This document shows positions 12,799-25,033 of a stretch of 64,000 bases of DNA, in pieces. Every line of letters begins with the position of its first letter. Positions within the stretch are counted from its first letter, which is position 1. The notes under the pieces are model-generated. The model was not told where the DNA came from. It did no database searches and worked only from the letters and a program-made list of their open reading frames with translations. The DNA is from Dichetophora obliterata (Eukaryota > Arthropoda > Insecta > Diptera > Sciomyzidae): the NCBI GenBank assembly GCA_963920525.1, contig OY986436.1, forward strand, positions 82,234,943 through 82,298,942, written 5' to 3'. Position numbers and translations under genes: made by a program.

Positions 12799-14049
12799 AT
12801 GTCTCTTCAACGCATTTTATTCCCGGATATGTATGGTGATATACTTTTTGGAGATTCATTAAGTTCATTTCATCAAGTTCATGAACGTTGAATCTATCGT
12901 ATGCCTGTGCGCACTACGATAAATACGTGGGACGATACTGATTTTATCGCCCGTTTTCACCTTTCAAAGCGAACGTTTTTCATGGTACTACCATTAGTTG
13001 AACTAAGACTGTAACATCTACATCCACGATATTAACTATTTTCTCTTGTGATATACATATATAAAAAAAATTAATATATCGTATTTAATTATTTTAGACC
13101 ACGATACATTACGCCAGAGCAACAATTGCTTATACCACTGCGGTTCATAGCTAGTGGTAGCATGCAACTCGTAGTTGCTGACGTTATCAAGGTGTCAAAG
13201 GCTAGTGTGTGCCGAATTTTGCCAAAGGTGTCGCTCATCGAACACCTGCCTTTATATGTCCATATGCCGCAAAGTTTAGCTGAACGTAATACAGCTGCTG
13301 CTGCGTTTTATCGCATCGCCCAATTTCCGCGTACAATTGGGGTCATCGACTGTACCCATATTAGAATCCAGTCGCCTGGCGGTCAACTGGTTTGTGAATG
13401 AGTATTGCGTTATTGTAAAAGCAGCATATTTAACAAAATCTTGTTTCAGAGTGAATGTTTCCTAAATCGGAAGGGATACTTCTCTCTAAATGCCCAAACA
13501 ATTTCGTCTGCGGACCTAAAAATTAACAACATTTTTGCACGTTGGGCTGGGTCAATGCATGACCAAACAATTTTTCGGAATTCAAATATCCGCGATCGAT
13601 TCGAAGCGGGTGATTTTGGCAATCATATTTTGGTTGGTGATTCAGGATACGCCAATACCCCATACTTAGCTACACCATTTACAGCAAGTAATACGAAAGC
13701 GGAACAAATCGGTGTATGCATATATATATAAAAAAAATATAATTCGCACACGGAATGTGGTGGAGCGTCATACGGTGTTTTAAAACGCCGTTTTCCGGTT
13801 TTGGCACATGTCATGCGAATCGCTACGGAGACGGCTCAAAAAATTATTGTAGCATGCGCAATTTTGCATAACATTTGTCTGGATTAAAAAGAACCCCAAC
13901 CGTCTTTAACTATGGAGGAAGAGCTACAATTTAGGCGTCTTATGGACGAAGCTAGTATTGAAAATACTGATCCTCTTGAAGTCCCACCTTCACAAATTCG
14001 TTGGCGTAATGCAAGTAATGCAATAATAAATACTTTTGTAACTAATTAA
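12799..14049 (+). pseudogene. Harbinger transposase (HARBI1-like DDE nuclease), nearly intact
   Basis: Three exons by my reading: 12799-13010, intron 13011-13097, 13098-13389, intron 13390-13449, then 13450 onward. Both introns are GT-AG and their removal keeps frame. Exon 1 starts MSLQRILFPDMYGD and contains INTWDDTDFIARFHLSKRTF; exon 2 carries the helix-turn-helix region (VSKASVCRILPKV) and the first Asp in GVIDCTHIRIQSPGG; exon 3 has CFLNRKGYFSLNAQ, WAGSMHDQTIF and the second Asp in LVGDSGY. The catalytic Glu is in RNVVER, then a small deletion shifts frame before YGVLKRRFPVL and ILHNICLD. In-frame stops at HER*IYR and CLD*KEP add damage. The C-terminus ends INTFVTN. Confidence 0.88.
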
Positions 14050-14899
14050 GTACTTACATTAAAAAAACATTATTATTATACTATAAATATTTGTATTCTT
14101 GTTAAGTAATCTTTGTTTTTTATGCTTGTATATTATAAATTCTGTTTCTTTATTTGTAAAAAATTTGTAAAATCGCAGAAATAACCTTAACAATCACTTC
14201 ATTAAAAATGTTTTTAACATTTCCAAACTATGTGTGCATATTTATATAAACCTTAAAAACTCCAAAAATAATAACGAATAAGTTATAGACCTATAAAGGG
14301 TTACAAATTTTATTTAACATTAAAAAATAAATGGTATTATATTAAAAATGGTATGGTTATTATATTAACCTCATTAACTAATTACAATCGAAATGAAATA
14401 CATTTAAATTTTTATATTAAATCAAAACTTAATTTTATGAAATAATATCACTCATACGCTGTGTATTATTTCATACAATTAAATATTGATTTAAATATAA
14501 GATTAAGAAACAAAAAATAAATGATAACAGAAAAACGTATATAACATAATAACAGAAAAATTTATTAAAGTACAAACGATGTAAAATTTTGTGGTGGTGG
14601 ATCGATGGCCATTACTTCTTGCACCGCTGTAACGATGCCACCACTGACAAGGCATTCAAATAATTAGAATCTATATAATGAATAGAAAAATAAATTGTTA
14701 TGATGATAAATAAATACGTAATAAAATAAATAAATACTTACTTTCACAAATTTGCACTTGGGGATCTCTACGTCTGCCATTGCCTCGCACTTGCTCCATT
14801 GCCAAGTTCCAAAACTCCAGTTGTTTTGCATGCAGTGCACGTTTATGGTTTTTCCAGTTGAATAAGTTTTATTCGAGCAGCATTTTCGTCTGTTATTGC

Positions 14900-16298
14900 T
14901 TATAATCGCGCAGCGTGCAATTCTGCTAAATGGGGTCGCTCTTCTGTGAGCAGTTGCAATCGACTTTCATCATAGTTTGCAGCACGGCTGGATGAAATGT
15001 TTGCAGATGGTCGTGAGCGTCTCCGCTGGCTAGTTGTAGGAGAAAACTGCTGCTCAAGTGGAGTTATAGATGCCGTAGTTTGAACTTCATGCGCGCTTGT
15101 TGAGGTAGTGAAAATGGTCGGCGTAAAAGCGGTAGTTGTTGGTGCTACTGTAAGATCTGTGGGCGATTGCGGAGATACGTTGCGCGTTGCTATTTCGTAG
15201 TCGTCCTCTAAATGAAACTCTACATCTGTCATTTCTATTTGCAGGATGTCCAATGCATGCTCTATGTTGGCTACTCGCTCATTTACTTCGACGCAGTCGC
15301 TGTCGAAAGCTTTCAGTCCTGTTATCAAATGACCATGCAATTGCTGTAATTGCAACAAATCACCGGTAATATTTATTTTTAGGTCAGTTGGTCGATCAGC
15401 CGGTCCACCTCCAGTCTTCATTGCACTTTCTCTGGCGAATTTTGCATTAATTCGGAACGCATGCATGATTTTCTTATAACGCGCTTGGAGGGCTGCAATG
15501 TCGCGTTGAGACAATCTGATAATAATAAAATAAATATTCAAAATAAATATTAAAATATTGTAAAGAGTTAAAATTCGGAGGCGTGGGTTTTGAAACCAAG
15601 TTCTGACCAAAATAAAATTAATAAAATAAATCTGACAAAAAGTTACATGAAACAAATTTACAACCAGTATAACTGAAAAATTTAAAACAAGCCCAACAGA
15701 AACAAAGTCATCGTTAAAACTAGGAAGAAAATATCTTCTACTGGACCGAAATTACAATAACGGCTGTATTTTAAATTATTTCAAGACTTTAATGTTGTAT
15801 TATTTTGATGACGTAACCTTTATAGGGCGTGGTTTGTATCAAAATATTTCACAATTGAATTTTGTTACGATAGCTCTAAAATTACGACTATTATCGTAAT
15901 CACAGACAGACAGACGGACATGGCTAAATCGACTCAGGAGGTGATGGTGATGAAGAATATATATAAATTTCTATACCAGCTACTCCTCCTTATCAGCGTT
16001 ACAAACCTCAACAGTTGTGAAGGTTTTCCATGTAAGCTTAAGTCGTGATATTTAAAAAAATTTATTTAAAAATGCTTAAACTTGTTAATAAAGAACATTA
16101 AAGATTTAGCTTACCGATGGATTTGAATTAAACCGTTCGCATATTATGGACCACTCAGTTTTTTTTTCGGTCGTTGGTCGTAGCGTTGGTTTGTTTGTTG
16201 AGGATCCCCCGACTTCCATGCTGCATTATCAAAGAGCTTAAAAGCTCGGTATTAGACTGCGACCAGTTGCTCGATCGTTTTTTATTGGCAGCAGCCAT
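14900..16298 (-). pseudogene. Harbinger Myb/SANT-like DNA-binding protein
   Basis: Second gene of the Harbinger element, minus strand. In this superfamily the Myb-like partner helps the transposase reach the nucleus and bind the ends. Exon 1 (16298 down to about 16118) starts MAAANKKRSSNWSQSNTELL and continues, after a shift in an A-run near 16155, with EWSIICERFNSNPS, giving the tryptophans of a SANT helix bundle; a GTAAGC donor follows. Exon 2 (about 15519-14900) opens LSQRDIAALQARYKKIM and contains the family hallmark KTGGGPAD, then a leucine-rich helix, a Thr/Ser/Pro-rich linker and a basic C-terminal stretch. The donor and acceptor phases do not agree as they stand, so the copy is probably broken. 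Confidence 0.72.
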
Positions 16299-17109
16299 TT
16301 AGTTTTCTTTTGAGAAAAAATTTTCACAATTACATTTGAACACAATTTTAGAAAATTTTTAAATTATTACAATAAGAAATTTTTGACAAGCAAAATATAA
16401 CATAAAGTTAACGAATTTTTTTGGAGTTATAGGATTTGAATTTTTTTACTTACCTTAACAAACAAATACATAATTTTATTGCATTTATTCTTGTGTGATG
16501 AGACAACGGCAGTATTAGTTTTAGAAACGGCAGTATCAGTATTTGTGTCCAATTTTTTTGGTCATCGTCGTCATTTGTTTTTTTATTCCAGTTGAACATT
16601 TTTCAGCTTCTGTTTTCGTAACAGTGGTTGCTGGTCTATTTATCGCAGTTTTTATTGCAACTTTTGTACCTCCAGCTATTTGCGAATTTTTCTATCAGCT
16701 TGCACAGTTTTCTTCGTGGCATTCGCTTCGACATTTTTTATTATTAAATTTATTTGATAATAATAAGGACAAAAACTAGCATTTGTCCTTAGTAAGAGGC
16801 TGCAGCACCACGACGACAATCTTCCCTATGTTCTCCAAGATCCTCAATTCGTTTTTCGTTTCTAAATTAATTTTTCAACAATTTAATTAATTTTTTTTCC
16901 CAATCAGCTGTCATTAAAAGTGGCATAAAATTTGGTATAAACTTGATGCGAGTAGTGACTAACACTCTCTTTTGAAAATCATCCGAAGTACCAAATAAGT
17001 GAAGAAATGACTGAGTACTTACTTTTTTTGCACCGAGAATTAGTTTAAAACTGAGTTCTAAGCAGAACTCGTACTAGTTCGATTTGATACTCGGTGAAGA
17101 AATCGGCCG

Positions 17110-19469
17110 TTAAAGTTGCTTGAAAGCGTTATTTTATAATTTTTTGAAGCTCGAGAGAGAAAAATAACATGCAAAATGTCACTCTCTAATCTATTACAAT
17201 TACTTGAAGTTAGTACAGAAATAGACCTACTGTAATGTTTCAATTATTTTAGTTCAAATAAATTCTTTTGTGTAGAAAATTTGTGAATTTTTTCAAAACT
17301 CGAACAAAATACTGCCAGAAAGTTTCAGCCAAAATTCTTAGAAATTCCGAGAAAGAGACATCTTGTTATTATATTCGCACGACCAGTCCAGACTTTTCAA
17401 TTCTATCACAATTATTTTTTAAAAATGTTTAAAGTTGTAAAGTAGGAATTCTGGTATTCAAACTTTTAACAATTTGCTACATATGCTTAAGTTGTGACAA
17501 TTTAAAAACAAAATGCACTTTTGTTCAATAAAATTAAACCCAAAATTTATTGCGCAGATTTATAAAAAGAAAATATAAAAAGTGTGTTTATCGCAATGGA
17601 GTGTGTTTATCATTTTTTCATTAATTTTGCACTAATGTTAGTACTTCTTTATTTTTTAAAAACAGTAATCAACAACAGTTCTAGATTAATTTTGCAGGAA
17701 TCGTTACAACTATAAAATACCTTTCCAAAAAATCTAAGGTAAATGAAATCAGATAAGAATCGCAGAAGTTTGAAGATGTTTTTTAAATTGACAATCACCG
17801 ACTTTTTTTTATATGCGTTCGAATCATACACTGAGGGTAATATGTGTTAAAATTAAATAAAATTGTGTTCAAATTAAACGAATGTTTTTGAAATAGAGCT
17901 TGAAACAATTTCATTTAAGTTAAACACAAATGTTTTTAAAATAAAATTTATAACAAAAGTTTTATTTTTCAAAACAATGTTCTTAAATTTATGTTTAGAG
18001 CAAATATTTTAAGTTTAAAAATATTTCTTAAAAAAATTTAAAATAAATGTTTTAAAACATAATTTCAAAATATTGTTCTGAAATTAAAAGCGATTTTTTT
18101 AAAAACTAAATATTATAAAAAGCTGCTGAAATAAAAGCCGTTCTGTTTTTTATGCTGTTTTTTTATTAAGTAATACATTTTTGGAAAACATAAAGAATAC
18201 GTACGTTAACAAAAACTTAACTTAATATTTTTTTATTTGTAAAATGTTTTACCACTATTTATAGTATGGAGCTGTGTGAAAATATCAATTGGATGTAACT
18301 CTAATTTTTGTCACATTTTCCAACTTCATAAGCATAAAAATGTAACTCTCACATTTTCCAACCTCATAAGCATAAAAATGAGCATCAAACCTACTAATTT
18401 CAATTGGTATAGCGAGAAATAAAATCTTATTTAAAAAATCAAGATGTAGCAGAATTTCATTAGGTTTTACTTAAAAAATGTAGGCAAAAACACAAAACTA
18501 CCCTACGAACATTATATAATTTAAAGTTATTATATTTTTTTGCATCATCTCTTATCTTTTTGTTATATAATTCCAAGAATATAATATTATAAATATGACA
18601 TAATCTAGGTATATTTTGTGTGTTGACTTGGTTTTTTTTGCCGTTTTGCCACATGATATTTTTAGTGTTATATTATTGTAAGGGCGATTCCATCAATTGA
18701 AGCTTAGCCGCGAATAATGTTGTAAACAATATTTTTTGTTTTTTTTTGCAGAAAAATGTTTTATATAGCTAACTACTTTTATGTATTTTATTATATTATT
18801 GCAAATACATGCTTTACTATATGAAAGTACTCAGAAATGCAATTTTCAATTGTTCTTATTTATATAACAAAAACATTTTTTTAATCATTTTTTGAGTAAA
18901 AATTCAATATTTTGGACCGTTTTTGAAGAAAAAAATTTAAAGAATATATTCACTGACCTAACGCAACAGTTGAAACTATTTTTGTAAAGTGCTTTTATTA
19001 AAACTTTGATCAAAAAAATTTTAATTAAATATATTTAAAAATTGCGGATATATTTGCATCGAATGTTAAAGTTTTGATTTTCATGTCGTTTTTTTCTCAT
19101 TCTTGGGAAACAATGTTTTATAAAAAAGTCATTGTACCAAAAATGTCTGAAATTCTAAAGATATGTGAATGGTTTTGGTATTAAAATTGCTGAAATTTTT
19201 TAAATTTAATTTGCGAAAAATTTTTTCAAGAAAGATTTTCAATATCAAAATTTATGTAAGCGAAAATGGGTGGAATGACCGTGATCAAAACTAAGTATAT
19301 TACAATCTAACCTAGGATGCGCACAATATGTGTACTTAAATTGAGCGAAGTCCGTTAAGCCATTTAGATTTGTATAAATGTCAATTAAAAAAACAAGCCA
19401 AAAAATAAGTTTTATTAATATAGACTTTGTGTTTAATTGTATGAGTATTATAGAACGAATGCAATTCGA
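17110..19469. other. AT-rich region with a 38-bp tandem duplication
   Basis: No gene is recognisable. At 18312-18349 and 18350-18387 a 38-bp unit (CACATTTTCCAACYTCATAA...) is duplicated with one difference. Degenerate AAATTAAAC/TTTTAAA words recur around 17850-18130. The open frames here are chance AT-rich frames. Confidence 0.5.
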
Positions 19470-19963
19470 AAAGAATTGAAGAATTTTCAAAGATTTTTTC
19501 GATTTTTTTAATAAAAAATATGTTTTGAAAAATATGTCCCCAGTTATGATCCTATAACTTCAAAAATGTTTTTGAATATTACAAAATTTAAACATGCTTG
19601 CAAATAAGACGTTTATATCTTTCATTTAAGCTTTTATTTGTATTGATCTAACGATTTTTGTATAAATTTTCTAAATACAGTGAAAACTCTCATTAGTGGA
19701 CACCCACGGTCGCCCACAAATCGTCCATTAATGAGGGGTGTCCCCAAATGAGGGGTAAAATTTTTTTTTATTGAAAAATTAAAACAGCGAATACTGCAAT
19801 TAGTTTTAATAATTTATTAATAATAAAAAACATAAAACAATTCAATAACTTATGTGTCACAAAAACATAAAACAGTTCATTTAAAAAAAAAAACGTTTTT
19901 CAAACGTAAAAAAATTTTAATAAATTGCATCACGCCTTAAGGCTTTTTAAGTTGTATTACTAT

Positions 19964-21526
19964 TTAAGTAAAAAAGTCTTTAATAGTTTTTTGCTTCAGG
20001 TTTTCTTGCTTTTCAATCATCTTGCGCTCCTGAATGTTTGACTCTAGTCCCTTGAGTAAGTTGAAAGCCTTAAAATCAGACTTTACAAAAATTTTTAAAT
20101 TGTGTAGGTATTTTAAGGCCTCATCACAGTTCGTTATGGTTTTCGAAACCTCAACCCAATTTTCGTTGTCGATATCTGCCTCTATTTCCACGTCGCTGTC
20201 GGTATTTATCATTTCAGCTAGGATATTTTCATCTTCGGTATTTACGTTTTCATCGACGTAAATATATTGTGTAGCAACAGCATGTCCAGAGATTTGAAAC
20301 AGCAACTGCCACTCATTTAAAGGAATTTCATCCTCATCATCAAACTCGTCACAACTTTGGGCATCCTGAAATCCAGCCTTACGGAAACAATTTTGTATGG
20401 TTTCTTTACTAACTCTATTCCAAGCCGAATCGAGGAAGTACAGACATTCAAGAATGTCTAATTTTTTTTCTCCATTTAAATTTTCAATATCTGCAATGAT
20501 ATTTTTAACTATGGAAGCCCTGTAGTAAAATTTGAAATTCCTTATTATTCCTTGATCTAAAGGTTGGCATATAGAGGTAGTATTTGGAGGTAACCATACA
20601 ATGTTAATGTTTCTGAGTTCAATGTCACGGGGATGAGACGCTGCATTGTCCAAAAAAAGTGCAATTTTCCTCTTTTCTTTACGCATTTTGTTATCAAATT
20701 GGTGCAGCCATTCGGTCATTATTTCCCTTGTCATCCATGCTCTCTTGTTCGATTTCCAAATCACAGGTAATTGAGAGACAGGGATTTTTTTAAAAGCTCG
20801 TGGTCTGCCTGCTTTTCCAATAACGACTGGTGTTTCCTTTGCTCCTGTCATGCTTGCACAGAAAAGGACAGTCAATCTTTCTTTTGAAAGTTTTCCTCCT
20901 ACGCACTTCTGATTTTTAAAGGAAAGGGTTTTATTTGGTAGAGCTCTATAGAAAAGACTTGTTTCATCAGCATTGTATACATTTGCTGGTTCGTATTCTT
21001 GGAAAATCATTATCAGTCTTTCTTTGAACGTGTTGATGGCCTCCACAGGTACGGCTCCTGCTTCGCCACAGATAGTTTTGAAACTTACACTATGCCTCTG
21101 TCGCCACCTTGAAAGCCAACCATTTGAAGCATGAAAGTTAGACATCCCAAGCTTTAAAGCAAACTCTTTAGCTTTTTCTTGAATAATTGGTCCAGAAACG
21201 GGAACATTTTGCGAGCGAGCCTTGGCAAACCAATCCAAACACATTTTATCAAGTTGTAAATTTTCCGACTGCAGCTTAAAATGTTTCTGCTTTTTATTAG
21301 CACCCGATTGCCACATAGAAAGCAAGTCTATTTTGCGTTTCAAAATGTTTGCAGCGTGAGATTTGCTTATATCGAATCTTAAAAAAAAAGTTATGAAAAT
21401 AAGATTTTATATGGTGTTTGTTGCTTACCTTTTTGCCAATTCACGAGCTGATAATCTGTCGCTTTTCGCTGCTTCTATTACTTCTACTTTTTCTTTAAGT
21501 GTAAGGCATTTTCTTTTTGAAGACAT
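19964..21526 (-). CDS. Tigger/pogo transposase, 503 aa, two exons, intact
   Basis: Cuts and pastes the element at TA sites in the nucleus. Exon 1 is 21526-21429 (MSSKRKCLTLKEK...), then a 51-bp GTAAGC...AAG intron, then exon 2, 21377-19964; joining gives 503 codons without a stop. A psq/CENP-B-type helix-turn-helix occupies about residues 1-50 and a second CENP-B/Tc5-type DNA-binding fold about 70-135 (GWLSRWRQRH). The DDE core has D170 (NADETSLFYR), D276 (LFLDNAASH) and D307 (QPLDQGIIRNF), a DD30D spacing typical of pogo/Tigger. An acidic region follows (about 375-450). The last residues QKTIKDFF (495-502) form a PCNA-interacting motif, as described for Drosophila pogo. Start and splice sites are inferred. 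Confidence 0.92.
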
Positions 21527-21672
21527 TATTACAACGATTTGTTTTTCTTTGCTTTATAAAAGACAATTCTCTACGATATTTCAAACGGTATAAATGTTTT
21601 ATAAAGAAAAACTCCAGCTGGAGTTGAAGCGTAAAGAAACTCATCAGCTGTTTGCGAAAAGTGATGCCAAAA

Positions 21673-21764
21673 GGAAATTATTCCTAAATACATAAAACAG
21701 TGTTGTCAACGAAGTCAAGGAAATTATTCCTAAATACATAAAACAGTGTTGTCAACGAAGTCAA
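21673..21764. repeat. Perfect 46-bp tandem duplication in Tigger 5' region
   Basis: Units 21673-21718 and 21719-21764 are identical (GGAAATTATTCCTAAATACA...). It lies between the transposase start and the terminal repeats, so it lengthens the leader or promoter region. The absence of differences implies a recent event. Confidence 0.9.
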
Positions 21765-22034
21765 GGTTTTATTAAGCGCAAAACAAGCAAATTGTAAAAC
21801 AAGTGTCCACTATTTTGAATTTTTGGGATCAAATTTTTGCTAAATTTGCTGTCCACGTCCACTAATAAGAGTGTCCGCTAATGGGAAACAATTTATCACT
21901 GAAGAACAAACTTGAGGCATTGTTTTTCGATAAGTTTCCACTAATGGGAGGTGTCCGCTAATGAGGGTGTCCACTAATGAGGATTTTCACTGTACTACAT
22001 TTGTGAGAGAGTATAAAATATATGGTTAGTACTC

Positions 22035-22440
22035 TAAATTACCTCCTATACAGGCCAAATATGCGATATCTGATAGCTTTGTAATTATATTTCGAAAAGC
22101 CTCGGAATTCGGTATTCGACCACAATTAACAAGTAACGTTTCCATGATAACATGTGATGGGCGGTAGGCAAGGGGGCGAAGCACCTCCTACACCACCCAA
22201 ATTTGCGATATCGAATTGATTTGGAGTTATAGGCCGCATAGCCTCGGAATTCGGTACTCGACTACAACTAACACGTTTCACTGATAACATTGTATGGGCG
22301 TTACCCCTCCCGCACAACTGAAATTTTTGATATTGAATAGCTTTAGAGTTATAGGTGACCGCACAGCCTCGGAATTCGGTACTCGGCCACAATTTACTCG
22401 TGCCGTTTCACTGATAGCATGTTACGGGCGTTTGACAACG
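22035..22440. repeat. Three-unit tandem repeat, 125-142 bp period
   Basis: CCTCGGAATTCGGTAYTCG recurs at about 22100, 22242 and 22367, each followed by ACAAYTWAC, GTTTCACTGATAACATG and a GGGCG word, and preceded by GGAGTTATAGG. It forms the centre of element J. The open frames here follow the repeat and look non-coding. Confidence 0.8.
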
Positions 22441-23130
22441 GGGACGTGGCAGCAACACACAGTGTTTCAGCTAGTTATTTATACCTGCTCGAAGATTTCG
22501 TTGTTTTGTTTTGATTTATTTTTGACGTATCTTTGTTTATGTTATTTCTGTTATTTTACTGATTTCAAAGAGTTTACAGTGTTGCAAATCCTATTATAAC
22601 GTAAAATTGCGGTTTAAGGATTTTTAAATTAAGCTAAAAACGCTAAGAACATTAAATGTAAACAAATCTTTATTAAATATATGATAATTGGGTTTTTAAA
22701 GTCTGAAGAATTTGTTTAGTACGATCTCACCACGTCAACTTTGATGCAGGTAATTTTGAGTATTTTTACTTAAACCGAAATACGTAAATATCCAACATGC
22801 TATAATCATACTATTTACTTTAATTTTCGTTAAATTTTTTTTTTTTAACAACAAAGTAAAAATAAAACCAAATTATATATCAAAGTCATATTTTTGCGCA
22901 CTTTAATATGGGGGAAATGTTAAATAAACGGTATATTTTAAACTCTTTCACAAATGTAGTATTCAAAAAATGTCTACAAAAATAGTACAAATAATCGTAA
23001 ATAAAAGCTTAAATATAATGTATAAATGTCTCATTTGTAAATATTTATTAAACTTGTAAAATAAATAAATACTTTTGGAGTTATAGGATCATAACTGGGG
23101 AACTATTTTTCAAAACATAAAAAAGTCGAA

Positions 23131-25033
23131 AAATTCTTCTAAAAAAAATTCGAACCAGCCTGGAAAAGTTTTAATGATTTTTATTATCTAAAAAAAAAAT
23201 ACTCAATAGAACTAGCAATGTCGTTTTCGTCGCGCAAGCTTTTGTTTCAAATTATTTACTACTGTTATTAATTTGTTATTCACTTTTAAATAAAAAATAC
23301 CATGAATAAAAAATTTTGTTATTCACTACTATTTTATGAATAAAATGTTCGCTATTAGTTTTTTTATTCATTTTTTATTCAATATTATTTTTTTATCCAT
23401 TATAAATTTCGTATTCATTTCTAATTTTTCATTCACTTAGTTTTTTTTTTTCAAACCAAATTACTAGTAAATAAAAAATTAATAATGACTATAAAATTAA
23501 TAATGAATAACATATGAATAGGCAATGAATCAAAAAATAATAATGTACAAGAAATTAATTACTGAAAAATTATAAATTCTTTTTGAATTGCATTCTTTGT
23601 AAATAGCATTCATATGAATAAAAACTACTTAATTGTTTTAAATAACTAAACAATTATTCTAATAATTGAAATTAATTACTAATCAATTTTTTAAAATTCA
23701 ATGTGAATTAAAAATTTTATTTATAAACAATTTTGAATTCATTGGATGGATTTGTACATATGTCGTTATTCAGTTTTCCTTAAGATTTTGATTATATATG
23801 CAGATTTTGCTGCACTGGCTGAGTCAATAAAAAAAAGTCAATATCAATTGCAAGCAGTGAATAAGAAAAATCTGCTTCGCACAAAATAAGGAAATCATCA
23901 TGAAAATAAGGAAATCATCATGAAAATAATGCAAACAAACAAAAACATTTGTTGCTGTCAAGCAGAGACCACAACTGCTTGGTTCCAACAACAACAACGG
24001 AAAAAACAATTACAACATTAAATTTCACGACTCTCTCTCATGAACAGTGTTGCCATGAAAAAAATTTTTACAGCGTAACTTTTGCACTCTGCTCGTCGGA
24101 TTTCTCGTCGGATTTGTGAAACTCTGAAAGCAAGAACTAAGAAATTTTCAGTCGCATTTTACAACAAAGAAGACAAATAAAATATTGCATTTTATTAGAC
24201 GTATAAAGTATATTTAAGGCTTATTTATTTAAATATATCACATTTTTTTCAATTCAATAACCATTATGAATATAGAAAATGTGTTATAATAAATTACATT
24301 TTGGAAAATATTTTTGAACACACAAACAAAGAGTAAAAATCAAATTAAAAATACATTTGCAACACAGTTTGGTTTAATGTAGATTTCTTAAATCGGTAGA
24401 AATTAAATGCATAGAGCTGTAATACATGATTTTTCAATTTTAACTCTATAAATGTAAAGCTTTTACTTCAAGTAAATTAACGAAAAAATGGTGTTGTTTT
24501 AAGCCAGCAAAAACTAAAAAAAAAAAAAATAGATTTTAGTGAAAAAAATATTGCAAACTTTAGTTTTATTAATATTTATTTGACTAAAAGTTCGCTCAAC
24601 GTTAGCTGAGGAATTCGGAAGCTCAACAATTCAAAAATAAATTTGTCTATTATTGGAAATGCAGAAGCACCATCGCATCTTTTTATTTTATAGTTGCCAT
24701 CAATTTTATTCTACTAATTTTTTTCTTTTCATATATATATGTATATAAAAATATATGCAAAAACGGACGCCAGATCTCCTTTTTCTGAAATCGTAACATT
24801 TTGAAGAATTTTGGTCCTATATCGGAACGTCGGATTCAAGTATTAAAATCGTAACATATCCGATATATCGGACCATATGGCAACGCTGGTTGTGAAGCAT
24901 TGTGGAGTGAAGAGTGAAAGAGCATTGCAGAGAGAATGTGCATGCAAAGATTGGAAACTTTTCTCTCAAGAAAGCTTTTTCATCGCGCTCACAAAAGCTT
25001 ATGTATTGATCAGAAAAATATTTACTTTTTAAT
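23131..25033. other. AT-rich region, TTATTCA-type low complexity
   Basis: 23270-23720 is built from variants of TTATTCATTTT and AATGAATAAA. The rest (23720-25033) shows nothing I can name. There is a 21-bp direct duplication AAATAAGGAAATCATCATG near 23883-23925. Confidence 0.5.

Larger units (their letters stand above)
12328..17109. mobile_element. PIF/Harbinger element, 4.8 kb
   Basis: Bounded by inverted CGGCCGATTTTTTTCACAGAG (right end reversed: CGGCCGATTTCTTCACCGAG) and flanked by TTA on both sides (12325-12327, 17110-17112), the TWA-type duplication of PIF/Harbinger. It holds the two genes expected of the superfamily: a DDE transposase on plus (12799-14049) and a Myb/SANT-like protein on minus (14900-16298), arranged convergently. 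Beyond the TTA the flanks are near-perfect inverted copies (TTCAAGTAACT / AGTTGCTTGAA), so either the target was a 25-bp palindrome or the true ends lie further out. The rest is AT-rich filler. Confidence 0.85.
19678..21992 (-). mobile_element. Tigger/pogo DNA transposon, 2315 bp, apparently complete
   Basis: Inverted ends CAGTGAAAACTCTCATTAGT and (reversed right end) CAGTGAAAATCCTCATTAGT, flanked by TA on both sides (19676-19677, 21993-21994). Words such as GTCCACTAATGAGG and GTCCGCTAATG repeat inside both ends (for example 21845-21880 and 21945-21985), plausible transposase-binding sites. The single gene occupies most of the interior. A perfect 46-bp tandem duplication lies at 21673-21764. 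Confidence 0.93.
19470..23130. mobile_element. Older inverted-repeat element J, host of the Tigger insertion
   Basis: Sequence at 19500-19677 plus 21993-22025 is the reverse complement of about 22935-23110 (shared word GTTATGATCCTATAACTYCA and many others), so the region is bounded by arms of roughly 200 bp. Between the arms lie the three-unit tandem array (22035-22440) and AT-rich filler. The left arm is interrupted by Tigger; the right arm keeps the empty site (TTTTTTGAATACTACATTTG in reverse, TA at 22960-22961). The outer ends and target duplication could not be fixed. Confidence 0.6.
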
